From Methylococcales bacterium (GTDB lineage: Bacteria > Pseudomonadota > Gammaproteobacteria > Methylococcales > Methylomonadaceae): a stretch of 64,000 bases of DNA. The stretch spans positions 1-64,000 of the forward strand of contig JAPLRR010000078.1 of assembly GCA_026399075.1 (NCBI GenBank), read 5' to 3'. Under the pieces are notes generated by a model, which was not told the DNA's origin, ran no database searches, and saw only the letters and a list, made by a program, of their open reading frames with translations. A program made the position numbers and the translations under genes. Positions 17,101 through 24,821 of the stretch are shown piece by piece (position 1 is the stretch's first letter; each line of letters opens with the position of its first letter).

Positions 17101-17563
17101 CATGGCGTTCCGGCGGCGGGTACAAGGACGGCTTGCGGATAAATTATTAGTACAGACGAACGCCATCTTGGAAAAGATCAGTGGCCGTTATTATTTGCGG
17201 CAGGCAGCGAGTGAGCAGGGTTTGGCTTTAGAGGTGGAAGACACTTATCAGGCCAATGCCAGACGTTTGCCTAAGACCTTATCAGGCGGCGAGAGCTTTG
17301 TCGTGAGTTTGGCCTTGGCCTTGGGGCTTGCCGAGTTGGCTAATAATGGCCGTTCTGTGGATTCGTTATTTTTGGATGAGGGCTTTGGCAACCTCGATGC
17401 GGAGTCACTTTACACCGTGATCAGCACTTTGGAAAATTTACATACCCACGGCAAAACCGTCGGCGTCATTTCGCATGTGGAGGCCGTGCAAAAGCGCTTT
17501 AAGGCCCAATTGCAAGTGGTAAAAAAGCAAAATGGCATGGGTGAATTAAGGAAGGCTTCCTGA
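14123..17563 (+). CDS. sbcC: Nuclease SbcCD subunit C (SMC-like ATPase)
   Basis: A 1146-residue SMC/Rad50-like protein that with the SbcD nuclease opens hairpins and DNA ends. Visible parts are an N-terminal ATPase half with Walker A GPNGSGKSS near residue 40 and Q-loop ILLAQGDFAAFL; two long coiled-coil arms rich in Glu, Gln, Lys and Leu; a zinc hook CPFCG near residue 575; and the C-terminal signature LSGGESF with Walker B SLFLDEGFGNLD. Length is usual. The expected sbcD partner is not beside it: upstream is the ompA-like gene with its terminator, downstream a convergent gene. Confidence 0.93.
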   Translation: MKILTIHFKNINSLEGESLIDFEQSPFTDTGVFAITGPNGSGKSSILDVITLGLYGETFRFDRPAAHVMTRHTASCFAIIEFALGGEKYKSSWQVARMDDNPDSGLTPPVMQLIRLSDGAVLADTPQQVCTRITEITGMNFRNFTRSILLAQGDFAAFLNALDSERMDILEKIISTDIYAEYKNEIIEKVTGAQQKLDQLKQELAAITLMPAEAKEACEHDLIDFTEHLAELGEEQNSLKQQQAMQANISALKKQLASEEKNLAEAKAQLENTQNTLDQIAAAQDALLFKEDFDAQREKNHQIHQGKSTLDDLLQELKQLKSIPGSQRPAPDNLTQLSLAEQQQVLSEIQTAVSQLSQNKHAEMAHELALAAQMSEKQVVLDSLSQWLEDHAAAAVLLTDFPEIGLLKKLKAELVELTGKQTGFSKQSNKTLTSLKNNSADLAKEIKNQAVLKQQLEADSKELAAMVLAHSPEELDALRATQQERVNDAKALYNLAQRHQQLTGGSGFFSLFKRKDQPEPDIDALNFELETLRLEIKREENIKKVLDESIIREALFKKLGADRVHLQDGKPCPFCGALQHPYAKHPPALTNSKQALIDQKAKVRQLLEKAANFEQKISIGKQQVERGQAKQALLQNLRGQWLGLCSRLNTHDGSLEINKLGLMKELIDKESRELAEIVHFTAKYRSKQASIEKTKVLCAKSEAAIEQLQLAAQQLGNSTEGLSQEQEDLEAALEQCLEEERQLSQKVLEQLMLLGEKMPGKGQEEALINRLNKRREEYHGYAFRHKNLSEELAVLEAKLSVCQAEVTRYNSQLESLSDQLQTQESTSLHLALLEKQKLIAEKEQLLAQQEQDAGLLHQAILEKLQLSRFASLPEIGELLVQIGTQPELERKKAELEQEIDAKSISLEAMAEQLDAEAKDMATSLNSTELAEQLRRVTRKIEMASMEAQQRERLLLEQIQLLQRHDALTVELQQQEAQARPHFAEAALLAAENGMAFRRRVQGRLADKLLVQTNAILEKISGRYYLRQAASEQGLALEVEDTYQANARRLPKTLSGGESFVVSLALALGLAELANNGRSVDSLFLDEGFGNLDAESLYTVISTLENLHTHGKTVGVISHVEAVQKRFKAQLQVVKKQNGMGELRKAS

Positions 17564-17619
17564 TTCAGGCATTCCATAATCACGGCATAAGCCCCAATCT
17601 TCACTAGATAGTCTTATAG

Positions 17620-17651
17620 TTGGAGTGCAATGGTTTTACTTTGCACCCCAA
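17620..17651. terminator. Hairpin between convergent sbcC and the TIGR04073-like gene
   Basis: TTGGAGTGCAA (17620-17630) pairs with TTGCACCCCAA (17641-17651) with one mismatch, forming an 11-base stem over a short loop. There is no clear U-tract on either strand. Its place between two convergent stops suggests a shared termination or RNA-stabilising hairpin. Confidence 0.45.
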
Positions 17652-17689
17652 CCTTATCCGTCAGCTTGGGGGTTAAACACCCCGCTGGA

Positions 17690-18295
17690 TTATTTCTGCA
17701 TTTCTTCGCTGAATACCTTGTCCAGTTGTTTGTTGGTTTGCGGGTTGTATTGTTGGGAACGGTCAACGGGAGGTGCCCGATAAACAGGGGCGGCCACTGG
17801 CTGTTGGGCTGATTCAGACAGGATTTTCTTGGGGGCGGCAGGTGGCGGGGTTTTATTCACCTGCATGACATCCCCATAAGTTGTGTCTACATCAAAATCT
17901 TCCCAAGCATACAGCGGGTGGGCGATGGGCTTGGTGGGTAAGGGGAAGGTTAATAAATCGGCAACGGCAACCCCCATGCGACCGCCCGTATTGACAAAGC
18001 CTTTGAAGCCACCGCCCACAATGCCATAAAAAATGTTGCTGTTATTGGTGGTGTTAATGATATTTTTGGGGATTTCTAGCCATCCCATCGTCAAGTTGCC
18101 CAAGGCACATTTGGCTTTTTGGCTGATTTTTTCGTTATAAGTCAGGTTTTGTTGCCCATCATTAATTTGCGTAGTGGGGGTAAAGGTATTGTTGCTGTAA
18201 TTTAATTGCGGCGTATCCGCTAGGCTTATCGGCGCATAGGCCATAAACAAGGAGGTGCTAAATAGGGCGGCTATAAATCGCTTGTTGTTAGTCAT
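17690..18295 (-). CDS. Exosortase-system-associated protein, TIGR04073-like
   Basis: About 201 residues from the Met at 18295 (MTNNKRFIAALFSTSLFMAY), which begins a clear signal peptide; a longer frame to 18370 overlaps tex. The core KAKCALGNLTMGWLEIPKN, then GIVGGGFKGFVNTGGRMGVA and a Pro-rich tail, matches the TIGR04073 family, seen near exosortase/PEP-CTERM systems. Exact function unknown; predicted periplasmic or envelope-associated. It lies 49 bases after tex on the same strand and is probably co-transcribed. No exosortase gene is in the window. Confidence 0.7.
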   Translation of the reverse strand: MTNNKRFIAALFSTSLFMAYAPISLADTPQLNYSNNTFTPTTQINDGQQNLTYNEKISQKAKCALGNLTMGWLEIPKNIINTTNNSNIFYGIVGGGFKGFVNTGGRMGVAVADLLTFPLPTKPIAHPLYAWEDFDVDTTYGDVMQVNKTPPPAAPKKILSESAQQPVAAPVYRAPPVDRSQQYNPQTNKQLDKVFSEEMQK

Positions 18296-18344
18296 GTCAA
18301 ATCCTGCGGGTATGTTAGTAAGATTTAGTATAGCAGAGCTAAGG

Positions 18345-20624
18345 TTATTTGTTGGCCCTTGCCTTGGCAAAAGCGTTAGCCATTAAATTTTGGGCAGTTG
18401 CTTGGGGTTTTGGCTTGTTAGCGGATTTTGGGTTGTCACGCGGCATTTTCGGTTGGATGGCTTCCGCGTCGGATTTCATGGATAAAGAGATACGTTTACG
18501 GTCAACATCTACTTCCAATACCTTCACTTTTACCATATCCCCCGTTTTTACCGCCTCCCTAGGGTCTTTGATAAAAGTATCTGACAAATGCGAGATATGT
18601 ACCAAACCATCCTGATGGACACCGATGTCTACAAAAGCGCCAAAATTGGCGACATTAGTCACTACACCGTCAAGCCTCATGCCGGGTTGGAGGTCAGAAA
18701 TCTTTTCTATACCCGCTTTAAACACCACACTTTTAAATTCTGGCCTAGGGTCACGGCCTGGCTTTTCCAATTCTTGTAGAATATCAGTAACCGTAGGTAA
18801 TCCAAAGTGTTCGTTGGTATAGGCAACAGGATTTAGCGTCCGCAAAAAACCGCTTTGGCCGATAAGTTCGCGTATAGGTTTACCCGTGTCGGCAATGATC
18901 GCTTCAACCACTGGATAGGCTTCGGGATGCACTGCTGAAGCATCAAGCGGGTTGTCGCCATTCATAACGCGCAAAAACCCCGCAGCCTGTTCATAGGCCT
19001 TATCGCCTAGCCGTGGCACTTTTTTGAGTTGTTTGCGGTTCATAAAAGGGCCATTTTCGTTGCGGAAGGCGACGATATTATCACTGACACTGGCCGACAG
19101 CCCCGACACCTGTTTTAACAGGGCCGACGATGCCGTGTTGACATCCACGCCCACCGCGTTTACGCAATCTTCCACCACCACATCCAAGCCTTTGGCTAGT
19201 TGGGTTTGGTTGACATCATGCTGGTATTGGCCTACGCCTATGGCTTTCGGGTCAATTTTAACCAGTTCTGCCAATGGGTCTTGTAAGCGTCTGGCAATGG
19301 AAACCGCACCCCGCAGGGTGACATCCAAGTCAGGAAATTCTTTGGCCGCCAGTTCGGAAGCCGAATAGACGGACGCGCCCGCTTCAGAAACGGTTATTTT
19401 GGTGAATTTAAGGTCGGTATGTTGTTTCATGACATCCGCGACCAATTGGTCGGTTTCCCTGGAGCCAGTGCCGTTGCCTATGCTCACTAAATCAACGCCA
19501 TGCTTTTTGATTAGTTTTGCCAAGCTGGCTATAGATTCGTCCCACTGTTTACGCGGTGGGTGCGGGTAAATGGTGTCAGTGTCCAGCACTTTGCCAGTTG
19601 CATCGACCACTGCCACCTTAACACCAGTACGGATACCGGGATCAAGGCCGATTGTGGCTTTGGGGCCTGCGGGTGCTGCCAATAGCAAGTCTTTTAGATT
19701 GCTGGCAAAAACCCGTATAGCCTCTAGCTCAGCCGCTTCGCGTAGCCTAATTTTTAAATCGAGGTCGATGCGGGTGTAGAGTTTTATTTTCCAGGCAAAA
19801 CGGGCGGTTTCCGCAAGCCACGCATCGGCGGGTTTGGACAAGTCGGTGATGGCAAGGTGGTTAGACACAAACTGGGTGCATAACTGGTGTCCTGCCTGCT
19901 CATCAGGTTCGGGTTTTAATGTCAATGACAACAAGTCTTCGTTGCGTCCGCGAAACAAGGCTAGGGCGCGGTGTGAAGGGATTTTGTTGATGGCTTCCTG
20001 GTAATCAAAATAATCTTTAAATTTTTCCGCAGCCACTTCTTTACCGCTGGCGACGGTCGAATGCAATACCCCTTTTTGCCAGACCCTTTCCCGTAACTGG
20101 GCCAATAAGTCGGCGTTTTCAGAAATGCGTTCCATAATGATTTGCCGTGCGCCTTCTAGGGCTGAAGAACTGTCAGCGAGGCCTTTTTCGGCATCGATAA
20201 AGTTGGCGGCAAGAACGGTGGGAATGACATTGCGGTTAGCCATAATGGCATCTGCCAAGGGCTCAAGGCCTGCTTCACGGGCTATTTGGGCTTTGGTGCG
20301 GCGTTTGGGTTTGAACGGTAAATATAAATCTTCCAGCAGCGTTTTGGTGTCTGCGCCGATAATGGCCAGTTCCAATTCAGGTGTCAGTTTATCCTGTGAA
20401 CGGATGCTTTCTAAAATGACGTTGCGGCGATCGTTGAGTTCCCGTAGATAATGCAGGCGTTCTTCAAGCTGCCTTAATTGCGTATCGTCAAGGCCGCCAG
20501 TCACTTCTTTACGGTAGCGGGAAATAAATGGCACGGTTGCGCCTTCATCCAGCAAGGCGACGGCGGCGATGACTTGTTTGCTGGAAACAGCCAGTTCTTC
20601 GGCAATACGTTGGATGACATCCAT
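18345..20624 (-). CDS. tex: Tex-family RNA-binding transcription accessory protein
   Basis: A 759-residue protein with the whole Tex architecture: N-terminal helical region ([20 protein letters not shown]), a YqgF/RNase-H-like core ([19 protein letters not shown]), helix-hairpin-helix segments ([34 protein letters not shown]) and a C-terminal S1 RNA-binding domain at about 640-715 ([30 protein letters not shown]). Tex/Spt6-like proteins act with RNA polymerase and RNA. Length is normal. Confidence 0.93.
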   Translation of the reverse strand: MDVIQRIAEELAVSSKQVIAAVALLDEGATVPFISRYRKEVTGGLDDTQLRQLEERLHYLRELNDRRNVILESIRSQDKLTPELELAIIGADTKTLLEDLYLPFKPKRRTKAQIAREAGLEPLADAIMANRNVIPTVLAANFIDAEKGLADSSSALEGARQIIMERISENADLLAQLRERVWQKGVLHSTVASGKEVAAEKFKDYFDYQEAINKIPSHRALALFRGRNEDLLSLTLKPEPDEQAGHQLCTQFVSNHLAITDLSKPADAWLAETARFAWKIKLYTRIDLDLKIRLREAAELEAIRVFASNLKDLLLAAPAGPKATIGLDPGIRTGVKVAVVDATGKVLDTDTIYPHPPRKQWDESIASLAKLIKKHGVDLVSIGNGTGSRETDQLVADVMKQHTDLKFTKITVSEAGASVYSASELAAKEFPDLDVTLRGAVSIARRLQDPLAELVKIDPKAIGVGQYQHDVNQTQLAKGLDVVVEDCVNAVGVDVNTASSALLKQVSGLSASVSDNIVAFRNENGPFMNRKQLKKVPRLGDKAYEQAAGFLRVMNGDNPLDASAVHPEAYPVVEAIIADTGKPIRELIGQSGFLRTLNPVAYTNEHFGLPTVTDILQELEKPGRDPRPEFKSVVFKAGIEKISDLQPGMRLDGVVTNVANFGAFVDIGVHQDGLVHISHLSDTFIKDPREAVKTGDMVKVKVLEVDVDRKRISLSMKSDAEAIQPKMPRDNPKSANKPKPQATAQNLMANAFAKARANK

Positions 20625-20975
20625 TTATAAATTTCTTGGGCAGTTTAAAATGGTTTATTGTAGCATTTGGGCGAGGGTTTCTTAAGTATTGTTGTTACCC
20701 TGCAGTGGCTTTAGCTGGGCTAGGGGAATAGGTTTAGGGGGAACGCAAACGGGAAACAGAGGGCTTGATCCCTTGGGCTGGGCGAATCGGTGCCACTTAC
20801 GATCTTTGGCAGGCGGAACAGCAACCAGGGCAACCTATGGCACTGTTGAGCGTTGTTCCCAAAACCACCCTAATGCCCAAGTGGGGCTGTGCAAAAAGCT
20901 AGGGGAATCGTGGTTCATACATCCCCGCTTTCTAACTCTATGTGTCGGTTTTGATGCCAGTCCTGTAGCCCTGAC

Positions 20976-21031
20976 AGGCCGGAATAAGGCAGTTTAAACC
21001 TGAGTGAAAACTGCCGTTTCCGGTGCACTGC
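20976..21031. repeat. Repeat family B, left half
   Basis: An AGGCCGGAATAAGGCAGTTT segment followed by AAACTGCC forms the stem GGCAGTTT/AAACTGCC and continues CGTTTCCGGTGCACTGC. The same unit recurs at 22317-22373 in the same orientation. The preceding 20625-20975 contains no gene I can support; a 102-codon plus-strand frame there runs into the repeat and looks spurious. Confidence 0.75.
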
Positions 21032-21420
21032 TATAAAGCCTGTTTAAGAAGGGTGATGCTTATCCAAACAAAACCAATTGTGGTGATAATAAAGCTGATG
21101 GCTGAATAGACTTTCCATTTTGTTTTGTCCCAAAAATTAGGGTCAAAGGCGGCTATTACAAACACAGTTGGGTTGGCGAATCCACCAATTGCCACGCACC
21201 AACAAGCAATCACAGGTAAATCAATCCCTAGGCCATAAAAGCCCAAATTAAATAAGGCCATCAACGCATAATCAACATGCGCCCGTATCATGGTCTTGTA
21301 ATCAACCAAAAATTTGCCGTCTATCCCTTGGATAGGAAACCAGCGGGCAAAAGTCATTAGCCAGGCTGAGACGATTAATGCTGTCATACAAGCCACAGCG
21401 CCTATTAACAAAACGTTCAT
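21031..21420 (-). CDS. Hypothetical small integral membrane protein
   Basis: A 129-residue hydrophobic protein with about four membrane segments (LLIGAVACMTALIVSAWL, then YALMALFNLGFYGL, a central ACWCVAIGG region, and SAISFIITTIGFVWI). ATG 21420 is preceded by GGGGAA. I recognise no family. Its 3' end abuts a copy of repeat family B. Confidence 0.6.
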   Translation of the reverse strand: MNVLLIGAVACMTALIVSAWLMTFARWFPIQGIDGKFLVDYKTMIRAHVDYALMALFNLGFYGLGIDLPVIACWCVAIGGFANPTVFVIAAFDPNFWDKTKWKVYSAISFIITTIGFVWISITLLKQAL

Positions 21421-21601
21421 AAATTCCCCTTAATGCTTTATACCTGAACAGTGGATGGATAGTAAAAGTAGGCCGTAAAATACAGAACGGTAAAGTATAC
21501 GCGAAGGTTAAGGTTTAATAAATTGTGCTGACAAGGCTTCCGACTCATTACAAACCACCCTATTAAGCCTGAAAGGGCGTAGCAAACAACAAGCCCCCAC
21601 C

Positions 21602-21706
21602 AAAATATCCACCACCGTACGTTTTGACCGCGAGGTGCTTGACGCATTAAGTGCCACTAGGCATGGTCGGCAAACTTGCATGAACGATGCCTTAAAAAAT
21701 GGCTAG
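21602..21706 (+). pseudogene. BrnA-like antitoxin remnant 1
   Basis: The plus strand encodes KISTTVRFDREVLDALSATR followed by HGRQTCMNDALKNG and a stop. This is the ribbon-helix-helix part of BrnA-type antitoxins, whose usual ending is GKGWQTRMNDALKEWLK. Several conserved residues are altered (GW to GR, R to C) and a premature TAG truncates the tail. No start codon with a ribosome site and no brnT toxin are nearby. A decayed antitoxin is the simplest reading. Confidence 0.65.
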
Positions 21707-21754
21707 AGAACTTACCACTTAACATTACTTAAAGCCCTACGGCGAAGTCAACCC

Positions 21755-21807
21755 GACAAGCAGAGCTTGAAGGTAGGCATTCCCAAACAGAGTTTGGGAA
21801 AGAGAAA
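21755..21807. repeat. Repeat family A, copy 2
   Basis: The stretch starting GACAAGCAGAGCTTGAAGG and continuing through TTCCCAAACAGAGTTTGGGAA is nearly identical to 22055-22108, exactly 300 bases downstream. The TTCCCAAAC/GTTTGGGAA part is palindromic. Similarity extends upstream through the BrnA-like remnants, so the repeated unit is antitoxin tail plus repeat. Confidence 0.8.
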
Positions 21808-21972
21808 TCTCTGTTTAGCCAGCAACCATGAAGGCGAAGAGCCACACTATGGCTGATGGAAGCTAGAGGTCGATTGGTGTTCGTTCTGCTTATTAGGGTA
21901 AGCGGTCGGGGTTTTGATGTAAAATTAAGTTGCGGTTAGTTTGCACAGGGTCGAAACAGCCGCGCTATCTAG

Positions 21973-22032
21973 GGTTGGCAAACTCGCATGAGCGATGCAT
22001 TAAAAGAATGGTTAAAAGAACATATCGCTTAA
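21973..22032 (+). pseudogene. BrnA-like antitoxin remnant 2
   Basis: GWQTRMSDALKEWLKEHIA followed by TAA is an excellent match to the C-terminus of BrnA-type antitoxins. Directly upstream the frame is closed by TAG, while another frame reads ALSRVG, so a deletion/frameshift has destroyed the gene. Together with remnant 1 it shows two independent or duplicated BrnA losses within 400 bases. Confidence 0.7.
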
Positions 22033-22054
22033 CGCCCTACTGAAAAGTCAAACC

Positions 22055-22108
22055 GACAAGCAGAACTTGAAGGTAGGCGTTCCCAAACAAAGTTTGGGAA
22101 CGAGAAAC
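22055..22108. repeat. Repeat family A, copy 3
   Basis: Same unit as at 21755-21807, ending GTTTGGGAACGAGAAA. It lies 23 bases after the stop of BrnA remnant 2, matching the layout around remnant 1. The rest of 21421-22540 has no intact gene I can support. Confidence 0.8.
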
Positions 22109-22316
22109 ATGACGCTGTTGACCGAACTGGCGACAAAAAACAGCAGGTCTTTGCCTATATGATAAGGGAACACGGTAAAAATAACCACCCGCATTCCCGC
22201 CACCTAGGGATAAGGAATTACGGCAGGCTGGTAAGGGCTGTGGACAATTCCGGTTTTGCCCAAAGCCACTGCGGCATTGCTTCATGACTGTTGATTGGGC
22301 TAGACGGTAACTTTTG

Positions 22317-22434
22317 TAGGCCGTAATATGGCAGTTTGAACGTGATTGAAAACTGCCGTTTCCGGCGCACTGCGCACTCGATGCACTGGATGGTACTTCC
22401 GCTCAAAGCGGCTTATTCTGGCCTACAGGGCTTT
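22317..22434. repeat. Repeat family B, long form
   Basis: The left half repeats 20976-21031 (GGCAGTTT...AAACTGCCGTTTCCGG). The right half, GCGCACTCGATGCACTGGA then CGCTCAAAGCGGCTTATTCTG, recurs in diverged form at 24519-24583. The two right halves lie in direct orientation around the nuclease and vapBC genes. Confidence 0.7.
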
Positions 22435-22558
22435 TAATTGATGGCCGTATATGCCAAAAGCAGCAACAGCGCTAACTTCCAATTATCGGCGGATGATGGG
22501 GGTTGAATAGATTGGCATACCCAAAAAACTCAAAAATTTAATGGCTAAGGAAACTAAA

Positions 22559-23461
22559 ATGGCATTTGACCGTGAAATTTCAGATGAAATGATCAACGCA
22601 CTTAATAAGCAGTATGAAGATGAAAATAGTTGGTGGCGCAAATTGGCTGACCATGATGATACCTTAATAGCTATTCGAGAGAAGTATCTGAATGTTTATT
22701 TCAATGGTTGCAATGTCGCTAAGGTTGAATTAAAAAATAAAAAGCTCAAGGCAAGCATACATTATAAGTATCTTTTAAAAAATAAAATTAAATCCCCTTA
22801 CATTGAGCAAATTGATAAGGAGTTTAAAATTACCAAACATGCGGATCTTTTCATTACGTCGCTATTAGATTTTAAAGATATTCTGGGTGCAACAAAAGCT
22901 TATGGCGGTATAGAAAAAATAGGTGTACACAAGATAATCCGAGCTAACCAAAATATAATTGATACTGAAATTGCTTTTTCTGGTGCTAAATCTGATGAAG
23001 ATGATGATTCTGGAAAAAAGAACTCACGAATCGATTTTTGCGCCATTCAAAAAGAGGATGGAAAATTGTTGTTGCGGTTTTTTGAAGCCAAAATTTACTC
23101 AAATAAAGAGCTAAAGGCAGAACCTAGTAGGAAGATTAAAGTGATTTCACAATTAAACAGATACCACCATATTTTAGAAAATCAAAATGCCGATATTTTG
23201 TCAGCCTACAAAAAATTAATTCGCAATGCTGCTGATATAAAAGGAAAAAATATTCTTGGGAATATTTTAGAAAATTACCCTGACATCAACACGTTAAAAA
23301 TTGACCCTGTACCTAGGTTGGTGATATTTGGTTATGACGATGATCAGAAAAAAGGGGAAAACTTCAAAAAGCACATGGACGCATTAAGAGCAGAGCTAGG
23401 TAAATCAAGGTTGCTACTTAAAGGTGACCCAAAGGGCTTTAAAGCAGGAATTAGTTCTTGA
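22559..23461 (+). CDS. Probable PD-(D/E)XK nuclease, A+T-rich accessory gene
   Basis: About 300 residues from the Met at 22559, chosen because AAGGAA precedes it by six bases; ATG 22541 is the alternative (306 residues). No named family is recognised. The segment SRIDFCAIQKEDGKLLLRFF followed by EAK fits a PD-(D/E)XK nuclease core, with Asp165, Glu182 and Lys184 (numbered from 22541) as candidate metal-binding residues. The gene is clearly richer in A, T and Lys codons than its neighbours and stands alone with no methyltransferase. Repeats and TA genes surround it. A restriction-like or defence nuclease acquired by transfer is inferred. Confidence 0.6.
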   Translation: MAFDREISDEMINALNKQYEDENSWWRKLADHDDTLIAIREKYLNVYFNGCNVAKVELKNKKLKASIHYKYLLKNKIKSPYIEQIDKEFKITKHADLFITSLLDFKDILGATKAYGGIEKIGVHKIIRANQNIIDTEIAFSGAKSDEDDDSGKKNSRIDFCAIQKEDGKLLLRFFEAKIYSNKELKAEPSRKIKVISQLNRYHHILENQNADILSAYKKLIRNAADIKGKNILGNILENYPDINTLKIDPVPRLVIFGYDDDQKKGENFKKHMDALRAELGKSRLLLKGDPKGFKAGISS

Positions 23462-23547
23462 ATGGAACTCATGTTTGTAACCCGCATGTTCCCCCATGGG
23501 ACTGAATTTGTAATTACGTTTCAGCTCGAAAGAAGGGTTGAGGTGAA

Positions 23548-23662
23548 CCGAACCCCATCACAAACGTCGTATAGTCTCTGATAATTTTTGTTACATTTAA
23601 GTATTAGATGTTCTTCGTTTTTTTCATCACGAATGAGTGTGTCTGGTTTTGATGGGGTTCGG
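23548..23662. repeat. 115-bp segment bounded by 17-base inverted repeats
   Basis: CCGAACCCCATCACAAAC (23548-23565) and GTTTTGATGGGGTTCGG (23646-23662) are inverted copies with one difference. The enclosed 80 bases are A+T-rich. The arrangement resembles a tiny MITE or a decayed insertion-sequence end. No other gene is seen in 23462-23835. Confidence 0.5.
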
Positions 23663-23835
23663 CTATTGCCTCTAGCCATCCTACTTCATTACATTTTCGT
23701 TCAAGCAAATTCTTCACATAAAAATAAAGGATGTTACGCGGCTATCCGTAACAGCGTTTTACCGCGCATGATGGCGAATGCCGTCCTTAAATACCGCCCT
23801 GTGAAATTTTTTGTTAGCCTCACTTAACCCGTGAC

Positions 23836-24279
23836 TTAATCTTCACAAGCAAAAACCAACACACCTACTTTAACGGCTGCTTTTCTCAAATTAACATCTA
23901 AAGTTGCCAACGGCACGCCGAAACGTAAAGCTAATTCTAAATATGCCGCATCATAAGCGGATAAGTTGCATTCACGCGCTAAGGTAAATGTGGTGGTCAT
24001 CGCTTTTCGTGCTGTTTCATTATCCACTTGAATGGGTAACTGCATCACCAATGCTAAAAATAACTGCGTTTGCTCAGAACTTAACCATAGGCGCTTTTCG
24101 GCCCGCACCAATACATTCACTGCTTCTAAATGCCAAAGATTAGGAACTAGAAAAATAGTGTCCGATAAGCTGTCTAAAACTTTTTCAGCATAAGCCAAAT
24201 CGGTATCGCTGCCGTCTTTAAAACACCAGCGCATAGCCACTGAATTATCCAAAACTAAACTATTCACGACCTTCCTCAA
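23836..24279 (-). CDS. vapC: PIN-domain ribonuclease toxin, VapC family
   Basis: A 147-residue PIN-domain protein. Acidic catalytic residues are visible in LVLDNSVAMRWCF, in LWHLEAVNVLV, in YDAAYLELALR and in LATLDVNLRKAA, the usual four-acid arrangement for RNA cleavage. It overlaps the upstream antitoxin-like gene by 20 bases, the classic VapBC order. As a pair this is a type II toxin-antitoxin module; toxin target not predictable. Confidence 0.85.
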   Translation of the reverse strand: MRKVVNSLVLDNSVAMRWCFKDGSDTDLAYAEKVLDSLSDTIFLVPNLWHLEAVNVLVRAEKRLWLSSEQTQLFLALVMQLPIQVDNETARKAMTTTFTLARECNLSAYDAAYLELALRFGVPLATLDVNLRKAAVKVGVLVFACED

Positions 24280-24499
24280 TTAAATCCTTAATTTGTATTT
24301 GTGCTAGTGCTTGCTTAACACGAAAATTTTTTATCGCCTGAATAAGTTGTGTTGTTTGATTGGATTTTACAAATTGCGTTTGCTGCAAAATCAATATTTC
24401 AACCATATCTTTAATTTGTTGTTGTCCCATTGCGCTCATTGTTAAATAAGCTTGAGCGATTTCAGGATTTATATCATTTATAGCAATTTGAGCCATCAT
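24260..24499 (-). CDS. vapB: VapB-like antitoxin
   Basis: A 79-residue protein directly upstream of, and overlapping, vapC. It has an N-terminal AQIAINDINPEIAQAYLTM and a Gln-rich helical middle (QQQIKDMVEILILQQTQF). The family is weak by eye; the antitoxin call rests on size, order and translational overlap. ATG ATG at 24494-24499 gives two equivalent starts. Confidence 0.65.
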   Translation of the reverse strand: MMAQIAINDINPEIAQAYLTMSAMGQQQIKDMVEILILQQTQFVKSNQTTQLIQAIKNFRVKQALAQIQIKDLIEEGRE

Positions 24500-24518
24500 T
24501 CACCTCATTATTATTACT

Positions 24519-24583
24519 GCGCACCCGATGCGCCGGAAACGCCGCATTTCGCATTCGCTCAAAGCCGTTTATTCTGGCTTATA
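24519..24583. repeat. Repeat family B, right half, diverged copy
   Basis: CGCACCCGATGCGCCGGAA...CGCTCAAAGCCGTTTATTCTG matches the right half at 22372-22434. It closes the interval that holds the nuclease and vapBC. The remainder to 24821 has no supported gene. Confidence 0.6.
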
Positions 24584-24821
24584 AGGCGGTAAGTCGGCTT
24601 CCTAAATTGGAAAACCGTCATAAACGGAGCGGGTTTAGCCGAATTTTACATGGGATATTCAAATCTACATAACTTGTAGATTGGGTGGGATAGTGGAAGC
24701 CCAGCAACGGTGCTAGGCTACTCACACTGACGTGGCGTATACGGCAACGTCTAAAGCCGTTGCAGTCCGGCTGGGATGGGGCGCACGGCTTAATGGCTTA
24801 AGCCGTGCGGGGATGGCGGGT

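Noticed and set aside
20689-20997. 102-codon plus-strand frame upstream of tex
   Set aside because: It ends inside repeat family B, has Cys/Trp-rich composition unlike a protein, and no ribosome site.
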